Made by a program: the position numbers and the translations under genes. DNA of 64,000 nt. It comes from Druceiella hillmani. Its lineage: Eukaryota > Arthropoda > Insecta > Lepidoptera > Hepialidae. The stretch lies in assembly GCA_039881145.1 (NCBI GenBank), contig JAYKKI010000023.1, forward strand, positions 4,750,501 to 4,814,500. The letters are read 5' to 3'. The notes under the pieces are model-generated. The model had not been told where the DNA came from, did no database searches, and worked only from the letters and a program-made list of their open reading frames with translations. The first letter of the stretch is position 1. Each line of letters opens with the position of its first letter. This document shows, piece by piece, positions 12,961-24,882 of this stretch.

Positions 12961-15858
12961 GGAAAGGTATTATGTTATAACGACTTTCTTGAGATCTAGA
13001 AAAATGTATAAGTTGTTGGTTACTTTGAATTAGATAATTATTTACTTACAAATTCCAACATTAAGCTCCTTAGGATTCCACACCGTTATGTCATATTACC
13101 ATAAGGCTAGTAAGAAGGTATTTTGCCAAGTAGTATTTCACCATAGAATTAGAAATTAATGATTTTTGGATTTTTTCCCCTACTTGGGCTATTAAATCTA
13201 CCTTTATATTAGGCAAATTTAAAGATTCTAGGTCAACAGGTGATACCTAATATTTTTTGATAAGTGAGTCAGTCCAAAATTGACTGTCCAGAAGAGTGAG
13301 AAGCAGAAGAGAAGAGTCATATAGTTTTATCAGGGGAAGAGGATGCAATCTATAATGTATAATTTGAAATATAACTTTTGGATACTCTTGCTGAAAACAA
13401 TTGAAAAGTTTTACAATTACACATGTGCTCAAATTCATCTAAATTTTATTTAGTGATTAACAGAGTAAACTTTTAATGGCCTGCTGCTGGAAAAAATGCT
13501 TAACGCACAAGTAAAACTTTCTTCAAACATTTTGTTTAAACGTCATGTTTATAAACGTCTTGCTTATGAAAATATTATTTCCTTTTACTGTCTATACTGA
13601 GTTTTTAGAAATACTTTTGTAGAATCAACAACAGTGATTGAATAATTATGCGTATGAACGTAGGTTGAAAATTAATGCCCGGGGTTCTTCGACATTAATA
13701 AAAAATTCCAAAACATCTACCAACCATCGAGTGTTAACTTTTTATTATTATTACCACCCAGTTTTAAAACGTTGGAAAAGATTTTGTTTTCCTATTTATT
13801 AACAGGCATTTATGTTAATATTATGGTTACACATGTATAAAATTCAGTAATTACTAATAAACAACACAAACTGATACATTTAATATAAATTTCATAATAT
13901 AGGGCGTACGATCCCTTTTTTGAAAAACTGTATCGACATCGTACTGAAACATATTACAGTCGCAATGATTACTTATATCTAAAAACAACTACAATTTGCC
14001 AGAAAAAATTAAGCAGTTTTAATTTCTAATGGCTAGTTATTTATCATTAAAAGAAATAAGAGAGAACTTAAATTACTACTCTGGCTTACCTCAGACTTAG
14101 TAACATAACAGTTAGATTTAGAATTTCAGTACTGTCCAAACTGCCACTGAGATCGATAGTAGTTTTTGAAAAGCATTTGTAAGAGAAGAATGTTATGTCA
14201 AATCTACAAAAGATATTTAAAACCAAAAAACTCCATATCTACTTGGTATCCATCTCAGTAAATACAAGTATCTATATTTGGGTTTGATATATATTTAAAC
14301 CATTTTTTTATTTAAAGAATTTCTAAATAAATGTATCCAACTTTATGTTTTTACTCGGATAAATTAAACAAAATAATTATTTCTCAGTTTCTACGAAGAG
14401 GGATATGCGTAGAGGGTATATTGTAAAAATTTCAGTTAAAGTGGAGTATATTGTAAAAATTTTCATTTAAAATTTTCGTTTGGGATGAGGAATCGTAAGA
14501 GATCGGTTTAACGAAAGTTCGACCTCTCGGTATTCTATCTCGCTAGCGACAGGGCGAAACCTATTAACACCCGTGACCCATTCGATTGTTGAAACATTAC
14601 CATAACTTACATTATTGTATGAGGAAATTAACTATTAATAAACTAATACATTATTTATATACCATTTTAATGCACACTGATTTAAAGTAATTAATATGCT
14701 CGGTTATGACGGAATCTTCGCTTTGGGAGGAGCTTCTTCGGGCTGACCATAAAATTATAATGATTATACCTCAACTCTCGTTAAGTTTATTGATTATGAG
14801 ACTTAAGTCGTAGTGGCATTAGACAATTGATTTGTTAATTCATTGTAATTAATTTGCTTTAAGACGTCGTTGTTAAATTATAGTTATTAGCGCGTTAAAG
14901 ACATCAATGTGCTAGTTGAGATGAGGCGTATAAAATCGATATATTTATGATATGGCGATCTCCCATTGTAAGGCGGGCTGTATTGATAGATCTATGACTC
15001 TTATTGTTTGCTTATTTTCCAAATCTTTAAGTATATTGAAATTATTTTTATTGTCAGGCTACGTTATATATCTGCCAACATTTTTTGTACAGCTTTCTGG
15101 CAAGCAGGCAAAGCAAATTTGGAAAAAAATTATAACTTCCCTTATGGCAACTAATTATAAATTTTTGAGTTTGGAAATTAGGAATGACATAGTGTAAATG
15201 CCTATATACATTCTTTTATCAATTGAGATCTATATGCATAATTTAAAACAAGAACCTAAAAATCCTTGCATTATAATAGATGTTTACTTGAATCAGTCCG
15301 GAAGTGTATATTGGGAAAAAATTAACTGTGATCAACTTCTCTAGCCACTATAATTGGTAGAATCAGTTGCTGATTTAATTCAAATAAACAATAAATGGCC
15401 TGGAAACATTACGTACAGTAGGAACACTCTACACTGAGTCTGAATAGTTCCATCAAATGACCTATAATTGTGGAAGTTATTCACGGAAGAATAAGAGAGG
15501 AGGATAAGACGTTAACTTCCTTCTAATGTCCACAAATTTCACAAATTTTTGGACTGAGATTGAATAGTTATAAAAACCTTTATTACATTGTCATCCGTAA
15601 CAAAGCTGGCGATGTATGCATCATAAGGGATGCTACTTTGGAACCTTTTTTGTGGAAATGGATTGATTAACAATTTTGGAATATGTACATTTTTGTAGTT
15701 TATCTAAAATGTATCCCTGTTCGAGGCTATATATAACGAAATCATAACTTTTTATTTTCTTCAAATTAATATGCTGTGTGTGTATAAAATCGCTTTATAT
15801 TCTGTATTTAAAAATAAAAACGGAATCAAACGCGATACCCTCAGTATGCGACATCTTT
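12961..15858. other. AT-rich stretch with minor features
   Basis: Almost 3 kb without a supported gene. A small GC-richer patch lies at about 14490-14590. TATATTGTAAAAATTT occurs twice around 14416-14462. An ATG-initiated 81-codon frame at 14952-15197 encodes a hydrophobic, lysine-containing peptide of unknown type, and I do not trust it. Confidence 0.5.
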
Positions 15859-15950
15859 TGTATTTGATCATTTTTATTTACGTTTTTTGTATTTGATCAT
15901 TATTATTTACGTTTTCTGTATTTGATCATTATTATTTACGTCTTTTTATG
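15859..15950. repeat. 29-bp tandem repeat, three copies plus decay
   Basis: TGTATTTGATCAT recurs at 15859, 15888 and 15917, each followed by a T/A run and TTTACGT. More degenerate versions (TGTATTTGATCG) continue to about 16010. The array ends roughly 90 bp upstream of the secreted-protein gene. Confidence 0.9.
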
Positions 15951-16102
15951 TGATTTTATAGTTTCCGTTTCTTACTATTATTTTCGTTTGTTTTTGTATT
16001 TGATCGTTATTCTTTCAGTTTATTGAATTAGATCATTAATTTTTCAGAACGCTTTTTGGAGCCTTACTATTTTATTAAAATTTTCACCAAACGACTTGGT
16101 CT

Positions 16103-16525
16103 ATGAAATACGACGATATATTGATGAAATGGTATAATGGCGTATTTTTGATCGTGGTTTACATAACACATGCGCAACTTCATCTAACAGTCTCGTCCCG
16201 AGACAATGGACTAATGTTTCGTAACACTTGCACGACGAGATATGACATGCGCGATATTTGCTCTGTCAAAACATCCGCATCTCGCAAGAACGTCTGCACT
16301 GTTCTCGACTTCGCAGTTGGCCGACAGGGAAGTGAATTGTTTTGCGGAGAACTTTGTTTCTCGTATTATTTCAACGGTCTTACAGTTTTAGGTTTTTATG
16401 ACGCAAACGAATTGGGGATGCTAAATGTGAGGAAGAAAAAAGTCACAATGCCTCATGCCTGCATGCTGGATGATGGTAATGTGATGATTACAAGTTTAGA
16501 AGGATGTATTGACGAAATTAAGTAG
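16103..16525 (+). CDS. Secreted cysteine-rich protein, unknown family (140 aa, single exon)
   Basis: This is the strongest gene in the window. The frame runs from ATG to TAG without interruption and is clearly GC-richer than its flanks. The N-terminus looks like a signal peptide: a charged start, a hydrophobic core GVFLIVVYI, and a likely cleavage after THA at residue 24. Met8 would give a more typical signal peptide, so 16124 is an alternative start. The predicted mature chain holds seven cysteines (residues 43, 53, 65, 81, 85, 120, 135), including a close CGELC pair. It has no further membrane span, no glycan-rich or low-complexity region and no intron. I cannot assign a family. The odd cysteine count would allow a disulfide-linked dimer, but that is speculation. 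A poly(A) signal follows 12 nt after the stop. Role unknown; it is probably exported from the cell. Confidence 0.7.
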   Translation: MKYDDILMKWYNGVFLIVVYITHAQLHLTVSSRDNGLMFRNTCTTRYDMRDICSVKTSASRKNVCTVLDFAVGRQGSELFCGELCFSYYFNGLTVLGFYDANELGMLNVRKKKVTMPHACMLDDGNVMITSLEGCIDEIK

Positions 16526-16536
16526 TTGTTATTTCA

Positions 16537-16542
16537 AATAAA
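16537..16542 (+). terminator. Poly(A) signal of the secreted-protein gene
   Basis: A canonical AATAAA begins 12 nt after the TAG stop at 16523-16525, followed by T/G-containing sequence. AATAAA is common by chance in AT-rich DNA. Its position directly after the only convincing reading frame supports use as a very short 3' end. Confidence 0.5.
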
Positions 16543-16625
16543 CGATTGTATAATTATGAAATGTAAGGTTCTAGAAATAAGTATACTTTAAACGGTCGTT
16601 GTTAAATGTTATATTACTCTGAATG

Positions 16626-16910
16626 TCATAGTTTATGCTCCTCATATTGATTAATGTATGATATCTTATCAACTCTTTCTGCACTTGTTAAAATGTAAAT
16701 ATTAAGTACTAAGTTTTCCCCACGGATTTGCTCGCGTAGAACTTTCACGACTGAAGATTGAGTTTGAACTTCTCGTTGACAAAATGATTTCTCCGCAGTG
16801 TCGCTGCCATCGATGGTGCTGTCCAAAGTTGAGTCCTGTTTTAACCGAGTATACTGTACTTGTTTTTGGAAGATTTCTGACCGCGCTAGCATTATTATAT
16901 CGATGCACAT
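16626..16910 (-). CDS. Candidate 94-aa protein, convergent with the secreted gene
   Basis: An ATG-initiated frame ends in TGA 100 bp from the stop of the 140-aa gene, tail-to-tail. The sequence at 16735-16905 is GC-richer than background. The peptide is soluble and polar (STIDGSDTAEKSF, REVQTQSS, KVLREQIRGENL) with no signal peptide or domain I know. A second minus-strand frame (16702-16908) also stays open and contains SVKTG..LNFG and HCGE. These faintly recall SVKTS, LDFAV and FCGE in the 140-aa protein, so the segment could be a decayed inverted paralogue. Neither reading is secure. Confidence 0.28.
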   Translation of the reverse strand: MCIDIIMLARSEIFQKQVQYTRLKQDSTLDSTIDGSDTAEKSFCQREVQTQSSVVKVLREQIRGENLVLNIYILTSAERVDKISYINQYEEHKL

Positions 16911-17315
16911 AATTTCACACTTTTGAATGGGTTAAAGAGTCGATGTATAGCTTATTTTCAATTCTTTGCGATGTATGTTTACAAAGCAAGCTATATATAA
17001 TCACTACTTCGTAGCGATTCGCAAGAACTTTGAGGTTTGTTCCATCCTTGAAATTTACATGTATACCTATTTATCGCAATCTTTCTTTTTTCCACTTCTC
17101 CTTTCTTGTTTGAAGGCTCGTACACTCTTCAGCGATTGACATATCCTTCTAGCGTAAGATATTGTATTGAAGGTAAATTTGCCTTAAATGGAAAAAAAGT
17201 TTATTCTCCAATAATTTTCTTTTTTCAGTTTTTGCTTACATACTTTTATTCTCGTGGTTGCCACGTTGTAAGTCAATGGAAATGCCACACCGTCACATCT
17301 TTCTTACATGTTGTT

Positions 17316-17590
17316 GAATTTTTCTTTTTATTACTTTGGTGTATTTCTGTTTTTATTATGTTGTCGTATTTCTATTTTTATTATGTGGTTGCATTTCTGT
17401 TTTTATTATGTTGTCGTATTTCTGTTTTTATTATGTTGTACTATTTCTGTTTTTATTATGTTGTCCTATTTCTGTTTTTATTATGTTGTCGTATTTCTGT
17501 TTTTATTATGTTGTCGTATTTCTGTTTTTATTATGTTGTTGTAATTCTGTTTTTATTACGTTGTCACATTTCTGTTCTAATAAGAAGTTG
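17316..17590. repeat. 25-bp minisatellite, eleven copies
   Basis: The unit GTATTTCTGTTTTTATTATG plus TTGTC repeats at 25-bp steps from 17316 to 17566, with point variants (ACATTTC, CTATTTC, GTAATTC). A 25-bp period cycles through all three frames and the unit has no plus-strand stop. This produces long hydrophobic open frames that should not be read as genes. Confidence 0.97.
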
Positions 17591-17599
17591 TCGTATTTC

Positions 17600-20149
17600 A
17601 GTTTTTGTCTCATTCTGTTTTTGTTCTAAATATTTTTGAATTAAGAAGTTAAATATTTTTAGAAAATTTAAGAACGAAGACCTTTCCTATGCCCGCCGAA
17701 TAAATCTTTAAATTAAAAATTGTATTGATGCGTATGACATAGAAAAATGCGTATGAAAAATAATTTATGTATGTTAAACAAATGCTTTTGTAACAAAATT
17801 TTGATGCTAAAACTTCGTGCAGTTTTAATATAAGTTTGGAAATATCTGGATTCTGATTTGTGATTTTTTTTATTTCTCCTTCTTAGAATGTTTTTATATC
17901 ATAATATCATTAAAGCCTATAATAAATCTTAAATAGAGACTTAAAGCTATATTTTGTAAGTTTTTTAAAAACTTGAAATGAATTATTTTTACTTAATTTA
18001 TGATTTTATTTAAAAAAAAAAACTTTTAAGCCAACAAAAAAACATGCTTTTTTTCAGTGACTATAAATTAATCTGCCCGTTTATTTTGCTATAAATAGTG
18101 AATTCTAATCTCGCTAGCAATGCTCTTTCAAGTGTGAAATAGCGTAATCAAACAAAAAAATATCGTAGCTAGGTCAGCTATTGTATCAGTAAAGAATACG
18201 TGGGACATCTATCGGGAGAGCTTCACCATCCACATTACGCTGAGAACATAAATAGTAAGTCATGTATTGATAAATAAATTCTTATGACGTTAAATATTCA
18301 CTTATCACAATCACATTCTTTATTCCAACAAAGATCTCCACTCTATCATTAATTAAAACTAACTATATATACCAAATAACATATCATTAATTTTGATTAA
18401 TGTTTATACTAAACAACATATCATTAATTTTCACAACATCAGCAATTAAAAAATCCCCCCTACCCCCGCGAGGAGTCATCGAACTGCACAGAACCGCGCA
18501 GTATCGAAATGCATCGCCGACGGAGCCATTGCTCCACTTACCCGCCTTGTGTTTCACTTAAAACTATTCATAATAAAGATTTATATCTCACGCCAGGGCT
18601 GCCGCAGCGTCCCGTTGCGTTTTGATTTTTCATGTTGTGTTTGACTATTTTTTTAGTACTGGGAATAAACAACAAAGAAAATAATGAAATTGATTTTAAC
18701 ATGTCGATAAAACTTACGGGATTGCAATAAAATATGAAGATATTGCAAAATTATCCGCATCACATATGAGTTATAGGTAGTATAAATAGATATTCTGATT
18801 GCTGAATTATGAAACTTAGCCTGCGCATTTAAAAAAAATATATATTGATAAAGAAAACACAAATACATATAGATATATATATATATATATATATTACAAT
18901 TACATCTATCCTTTGAACAATTACTTCAATATTTTTTAAAGTAAGTAATTAAAAAAGATGAGTAGAAATGGCACTATGAAGATTTCATAGTCATTTAGGC
19001 GCTTATAAACATTTTTATATAGTACCTATTCTTATTACTAAATATTAATCTATTTAATTAATTTTTTAGTATAAATATTAATTTGTGACAACCAAAATAT
19101 ATTATATCTTTTACAGGTTTAAAATATGATTCATATTTGAAAAACTTTAAGTTCTAGGATAATTGCTATAATTTTCCTGTGATGATGATTTTCGTAATTA
19201 AGGTTGGGCGGATAAATTCTATTTTCGCATATTTTTACAACATCTCTTTAATACAAAATTTAAAATAATGGTAAAATATTTAATAATCCTGTTTAAGTAT
19301 AAATAAAAACTGCTTTATTAACCTCCTCTTTAATTCTTATTTGGATATTTTAAGATAATTTCAAGCTTCTACGACTCACATACGTGATATTATAAGGATT
19401 TCGTTTTTAAGTCTGAGATATGAAAACAAAATTTTTAAGCTAAAAAACAGTACGCGTATGATATTTGATTTATTTGAAATGCGTTTAGAATTGTTATCAT
19501 TGTCATTAAAGAAAGCTATTCTAGTAAGCTTTCTTTAATGGTGGATAACTGTCATAAGAAACAATGTTCTTAACTTTGATTTTCAAATAACAAATGCAAG
19601 TCATTAGCATTTGAAAGTGGAAGAAAAAATGGCTAAGCATAAATAAGATTACGAATTCAATAGTTACATTATAAATGTCAAATTATCAGATATATAACAT
19701 TAAAAAATATTTCACTATTATAACATGAAATGTATATCAATTATCTCAAATTTTTAAAAAATTAAAGGGAAGCCATTTTATAGCTTAATATTCCGAAAAC
19801 AGAGTTTAAAAATAAAAAGAAATGATAATAAAACCTTTATTCAATAGACCTATCCAAAGATCCCACATTCGAGGCGTGAAAATTTTTTTTATCGCCTTCA
19901 CGTTACATGCCTAATAAGTTATATTGTAAAAAAATAAGTTTTGCTTATTAATTAAGTTCAGAAACCATAGCTTCACTGTGACAGAAGGACGGACGCACGG
20001 TCATAAATAAATTTATTTGCTTCACTTCAAACTTTTCAAAATTTCCTTAAAAAAATTGTGAAAAGTAAGATATCTCATGTGTGGTTATTTTTTTATGTTT
20101 TAACATATACGTAATCAACATTTATCGTATTGCGATAGTAACAAAATCA
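17600..20149. other. AT-rich stretch, no gene; small GC patch
   Basis: About 2.5 kb of background. A GC-richer patch lies at 18465-18550 and a short (TA)n tract at 18866-18892. A perfect hairpin at 19504-19540 is listed separately. No coding signal. Confidence 0.55.
19504..19540. repeat. Perfect 14-bp inverted repeat (hairpin)
   Basis: CATTAAAGAAAGCT at 19504-19517 is followed by a 9-nt spacer and its exact reverse complement AGCTTTCTTTAATG at 19527-19540. No T-run or coding sequence flanks it in a way that suggests a role. Confidence 0.85.
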
Positions 20150-20445
20150 TTATTTGTATCTCTGTGGAGTATATTTCAACGCGTTGCGTCGATAATAAAC
20201 ACTACCTTCATAAATATTATTCTGCAAATTTTCTGGCAGCCCTGTCAGTCGACGGTACTGGCCGGCTGTAAAAAGCAAATGGCGGCGGCGCCGGTAGATG
20301 GCGCCAATAACTCCCACCAGCCAATGACAGCGGCCCCTTTTGGCGCCAAATGTCAATTCTCGAAAGATTACACGCTCTGCAATTACTGGGAGGTGCGCGT
20401 ACAGGCTGGTGTCGTTTTGTTATTTTCGTTAATTTTTTCTTGATT
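20150..20445. promoter_or_regulatory. GC-rich island with E2F-type palindrome
   Basis: The island carries TTTTGGCGCCAAA at 20338-20350, a near-perfect palindrome matching the classical E2F/DP consensus. A second GGCGCCAA lies 42 bp upstream at 20300-20307. GGCGGCGGCGCCGG and a CCAAT motif (CAGCCAATGA) lie between. This set is typical of cell-cycle-type promoters. Open frames on both strands (120 codons +, 68 codons -) cross it without recognisable features. Promoter or enhancer activity is inference. Confidence 0.45.
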
Positions 20446-21179
20446 GGCTATACGAGCAAGTAAGTAATGGGTATGTTGACGTGATATATGTTTCATTTAT
20501 TTAGTTATCATTTGATTACCAACTTATTGCATTTATATATAATTATATAAAATATTTGGTTTATGGGAATTTTTCCGGATTTCAATGCTTTATATAGTTG
20601 CCCTACTGGTGTCGTATGACAAGATTGAATAATAAAAGTGTAATTTAAATTGTAACTGCTTGTAAATATTGCCTCAAAAAATTTGTCATAAATTTCTTAC
20701 TTTGTCGTAATTTAAAATATAAAATGTTATAAAAAAATTATTTGCTCTATTGGCATCATTTAGTTCACTGCTTTAATACTCCTGGATTTAAGTAATGATT
20801 CGAAAATCGCTTTCTAGAATAGACCAAACTTCCTGATTGAAGCGTATCCGAGATGCGCTCTGTTATCCACCAGCGATCAACTGAAATAAAAGTATATCCA
20901 GATAACTAGTTTTAGTTGAATATTTCGTAGCAAATACGTACAATATCCGTATAAAATATATGCTATCGTAAAGAAGATTATATTCTCAATAATCAAGTTG
21001 CAAAATAAATAAATTAGATCTTGAAACACGAATCGTTTCATCAATTCCTATTATCATTCATGGAAGTAAACAATTCCGTTCCGTTATTTTTTCATTATTC
21101 ATTTCGAACAATTAAAAAAAATAAAAGATCCTCAAATAAATAAAATAAAGAAATCTTCTACCAAAACACGCTGTATACA

Positions 21180-21500
21180 GTTTCAGCTCACGTGCTATAC
21201 AGCAAATACGCTCGTACTATAACAACACGCGAATAATTACAGCAAGACGGCATAAATTTAATGGCTCGCCAGGCGAAACTGGAGCTTGTTTACAATAAAT
21301 ATTGCGATTATATTGGCTCCGCAACAGCGGGGCGTGTACGTAGTTATGCGATGAGCGAGATTCGCTCTCATTGAAAGTATTCCTGCGGTACAGACAGACG
21401 ATAGTATTATAGTACGAGCGGGCGCCGACATGATTGAATTTTTCATTTGTTGTTAGCAGACAGACACGCGCAAAGAATGTCTGTGAATAATTCATTTGTG
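21180..21500. promoter_or_regulatory. GC-richer island, possible regulatory element
   Basis: About 320 bp with raised CpG content lies between very AT-rich flanks. It includes AT-core motifs such as AATAATTAC and TACGTAGTTATGCG that could bind homeodomain factors. Overlapping minus-strand frames of 62 and 92 codons lack any domain. Confidence 0.3.
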
Positions 21501-22299
21501 TTCTTATTCAGTTATACAAGTCGTCTTTGTGGATAGAGCGGGTGTCAATCTTTTTTGACTTGAAAACATTTATAAGACCGTCATTCTACACGCCACCGCT
21601 TACGTATGTGGTATACAATTGGATATTCGATTAATTTTTTTAAATTTCATTAATCATAATTTAAAGGTACAAGCTGATGAAGAGCGAAAAAAAATTTAAT
21701 AATCTTAAAAATTGACAGAGTTATAAAAGTTTAAATTTACGGACGGCAATACTGTGTTGTGACGTCATTTTTAATATTGCACATTATATTCTACGAGAGG
21801 AAAATTGACAGGGATATACCAAACTCTATCCATGTCTTTAAATTTAAAAGACTGCAACTGGCTAATTTTTCAATTTTTAATTTTTTTCAAGACTGGTTTT
21901 TAAAATATCAAAATTTAGAATGAGTCAACTACCGTATTACAGTTACATAGGTACTTACAACTTAAGATGCAGATAGAGTTTGGAATTTATTTTTAAAATA
22001 AAAAAAATTAGCAATTACAGAATACCATCCTCCACTATCCTGACATGCGTTGCTGCATTTGTCCTCATCAAAACACGCGCCTTTATTTTCATATTAGGAG
22101 AGAAATGGAAGTATTGCAAAGAAACAGCCCTTATAACTATAAAATTGGAAACGTTGAAGTTTTATTAAAAATTGGTTTTTAGTATTTTTATTTTTGGCGT
22201 TTTATACCGTAACGGTTAAAAGACACAATATTTATAAGATCATATATAGACTGTAAGAGATTTTACAACGAAAATTCTTTATAGTACTTTAGACAATTT
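21501..22299. other. AT-rich stretch with an isolated CRE site
   Basis: No gene is supported. A full CRE palindrome TGACGTCA lies at 21760-21767. An open frame at 21980-22168 (62 codons) has no features. Confidence 0.5.
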
Positions 22300-22890
22300 T
22301 TTTTTTTAAAAATACAAAAGTATAAGTAATACAAACTGTTGACATGATTTGGGATGGGAAAGACAGGAAAGGACAAGGACACAAAGGAAAGGTTTCAGGA
22401 GAGGGAGGACTTTTTCACTGATGTCAGAATCCAGGTGATTCCAAATTTTTGCTGTTTGGACAATGAAGGATTTTTCGTAAGTGGTAGAGGTATGTTTAGG
22501 AATAAGTGGGGTGAGTGACTCCAGATTGTAGCCCAAAGCCGTGAGGAGACAAATCTTTAAATTTACAAGTGAGATAATTTGGGCTCTGAGGATTTTTTTA
22601 TATATTAAAAAGAAGTGTAAGTATGTGAAGTTGGCGTCGATCACGGACCTTCAGCTATTTGAGAAGTGACCTGTATTCAGAAATATGATCATATTTTCTG
22701 AGGCCGCAGATGTACCGGATGCATACATTTTGAAGACGTTCCAACTTATAAAAATATTCTTCATTAAGATCAGGATAGCACACATCTGCATAAGCATTTA
22801 GCGGTAATAGGAGTGTTTGACAAAGGTAGATTTTCGTTTTAGTCGGTAGAAAATTTTGGGGACGTTTTGAAGAGTGTCTTTTGTAAAGTC
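22300..22890 (-). pseudogene. Broken non-LTR retrotransposon, ORF2 C-terminal region
   Basis: Read on the minus strand, this segment gives a run typical of the region after the reverse-transcriptase core in non-LTR retrotransposons. Near 22800 it reads LLLPLNAYADVCYPDLNE, then LERLQNVCIRYICGLRKYDH followed by ISEYRSLL, an in-frame TAG, and LKVRDRRQLHILTLLF. After a frame change come PLIPKHTSTTYEKSF and a WNHLDSDI motif, equivalent to the conserved WNxLPxxI near the protein end. At least one stop and two frame changes break it, and the catalytic YADD region is missing. This is a 5'-truncated, dead Jockey/CR1-like copy; the exact clade is uncertain. It is a cellular retroelement, with no sign of current activity. 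Confidence 0.85.
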
Positions 22891-23039
22891 ATAACTTCAA
22901 GTTGGTTTTATGATTTTGTTAAATGTGGTATAATATCAGCTATATATAATATATACTATTAACATACAATAACATAACATATATAATATTAACTAACATT
23001 GGCGTTTATACTGACATATTAACTAATCGATATAATTTA

Positions 23040-23310
23040 TACTTATAATCAATTTGTAACGGAGTGAATTCTGTACATTGAAAATATTTAAAAAAAAAGC
23101 GATTGATTATAGAGTGATAATAGAAGCTAGAAAAACTTTTTTAAAGTTTTTGTCTGTCTATATGTATGTTAATTTGAGTGGGTATCGTGCAAAATCTACT
23201 GGACAGATTTTTATAAAATTTGTTATTGTAATACATACTCAGGAACGAAAAAAATTGTTATCCTAATTACATGCGAACGAAGCCGTAGGCATACCTAATG
23301 GACTATGTGA
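23040..23310 (+). mobile_element. Interspersed repeat family A, copy 1
   Basis: It begins near GAGTGAATTCTGTACAT, passes GTCTGTCTATATGT and AAAATCTACTGGACAGATTT, and ends with GCGAACGAAGCCGTAGGCAT. The same block order appears at 38905-39310. The terminal block resembles the 3' end of non-autonomous repeats I remember as abundant in Lepidoptera (a GCGAACGAAGTCGCGGGC-type end). Classification is from memory. The internal 62-codon frame is not a gene. Confidence 0.75.
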
Positions 23311-23514
23311 CAATAAAGGAATTAGATGCTTAATAGCGCCATCTATCTGAGAAAAATAGTTTTATACACTCCCTCAGGATAAATAAAAACTTACTGCATA
23401 TGAACATGATTGTCGTCTGTCTAACAATAGAATTCTTTTGTATGCAATTAAGTGACGAGTAGACATATAGTTACTGCTGAGAAATATAAAATAATTTCAT
23501 ATATATATATATAC

Positions 23515-23590
<76 letters not shown>

Positions 23591-23861
23591 GCGATTCTAC
23601 ACTCATTAGTGATAAGTTTTGTTTAAGCAAGAGTAATTTACATACTCGCTTTTATTTTAATTTTTTTATGAGAAAAGTTTCTATCTCTTTTAATTGTTTG
23701 TATATCTTTTTTGTTCTCATTAATGTTTTCTATTAAGTTTTATTTGATATGAATGTTAAATTAAGTTTGTTAGGTTTTTGTTACCAAAGTATATATTTTT
23801 ATTTGTAAGTTTCACGAAATGTTAAAAACAACATAATTACCGGTATTCATTAATAAAGATG
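23311..23861. repeat. (TA)n microsatellite with flanks
   Basis: A long TA/TACA tract occupies 23499-23590 within AT-rich sequence. Open frames on both strands through it encode only Tyr/Ile repeats and are artefacts. Confidence 0.9.
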
Positions 23862-24080
23862 TGGTAAAGTAAGAGTAGGGGATAAAACGCCTACCTTATT
23901 TATTTTAAAAAGGCGGTAAAGCAGAGTAATGGATAAGACACCCACCTTATTTTTTTTATAAAGGCGGCAAAGCAAAAGCAAGGAATAAGAGGTAAGCAAG
24001 GACTACCGTCTTCAACCAGAGTAATAAATAATCACACATAGATATTCACTTTGTAAAATGGAGGCAAAACAAGATTATGG
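23862..24080. repeat. Degenerate tandem repeat, about 55-60 bp
   Basis: GGTAAAGTAAGAGTAGGGGA, GGTAAAGCAGAGTAATGGA and GGCAAAGCAAAAGCAAGGA recur, each followed by a phrase like ACGCCTACCTTATT. A weaker fourth unit (GGCAAAACAAGATTATGGGA) lies near 24064. Confidence 0.75.
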
Positions 24081-24882
24081 GATAGCCACCACAAACGCGA
24101 CTTTTGGAAATACAAAATATTAGCTTTCTACGCCGGATGGTTCAAAAATTCATAAATTTCTTAGAAAAGGTAATTTTATTAAAAGGTTACGAGGAGTTAC
24201 TGAAAAAAAACAGAAGAATAATAAAAAGGTTATTAGTGCTCTGTTTTTTTCAATTATGTATAAATAATTGTATAAAAATAAGAAACCACCAAAAGTCACG
24301 AAAAAGTGACTGTTTCTGTTCAAAATAGGAAATGCTCTATGCAAATACTGCAAACACTTAAAATTGGATTTGCAATGTTATTATTTTGATTACTTATCTA
24401 AAATCTTAAATATTAACACATATTTGCTGAAATATTTTATGAAATGATAAAACTTTATAGTGTTAAATATTTTTATTAGACTTTATTATAAACGGGATTT
24501 ATAAACAGTTTGCTTTTTGAAATCTTTGCTTGTTCATAACTCAACACGACTGTTTTTATTTAAATTCAACTTTTAACGTTTTTCAGCGTAGAATATTACA
24601 CATAATGAGGTGTAAATCCGATACCGTGTCTACATAGATGATGTTCCAAGTAAAATATAGGAATATAACATTACATAAATGGGGAATTTAAAACTAAAAG
24701 TGTGATGTGAGTTTTCTGCATATTTATTTGTAAATTTTTCTTGACTTCGTTGAAAAAAGGTCGTTGGAACATGGTAAGTAAAAATTTTCGAATTATCAAT
24801 AAAGACGAGACATGCCTATTTTAAAATTTTCCATCAATCACCTACTCCGTCCGACACCACAAATTTCTCAGCTAAATTGTAC
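24081..24882. other. AT-rich stretch, no gene called
   Basis: Overlapping open frames of 74 (+) and 67 (-) codons around 24104-24353 have background composition and no motif. Nothing else is supported. Confidence 0.5.

Noticed and set aside
17106..17639. 177-codon hydrophobic open frame resembling a multi-pass membrane protein
   Set aside because: It is produced by a 25-bp minisatellite lacking stops in all forward frames; two other frames give similar peptides.
23448..23736. Tyr/Ile repeat frames
   Set aside because: Translation of a (TA)n microsatellite.
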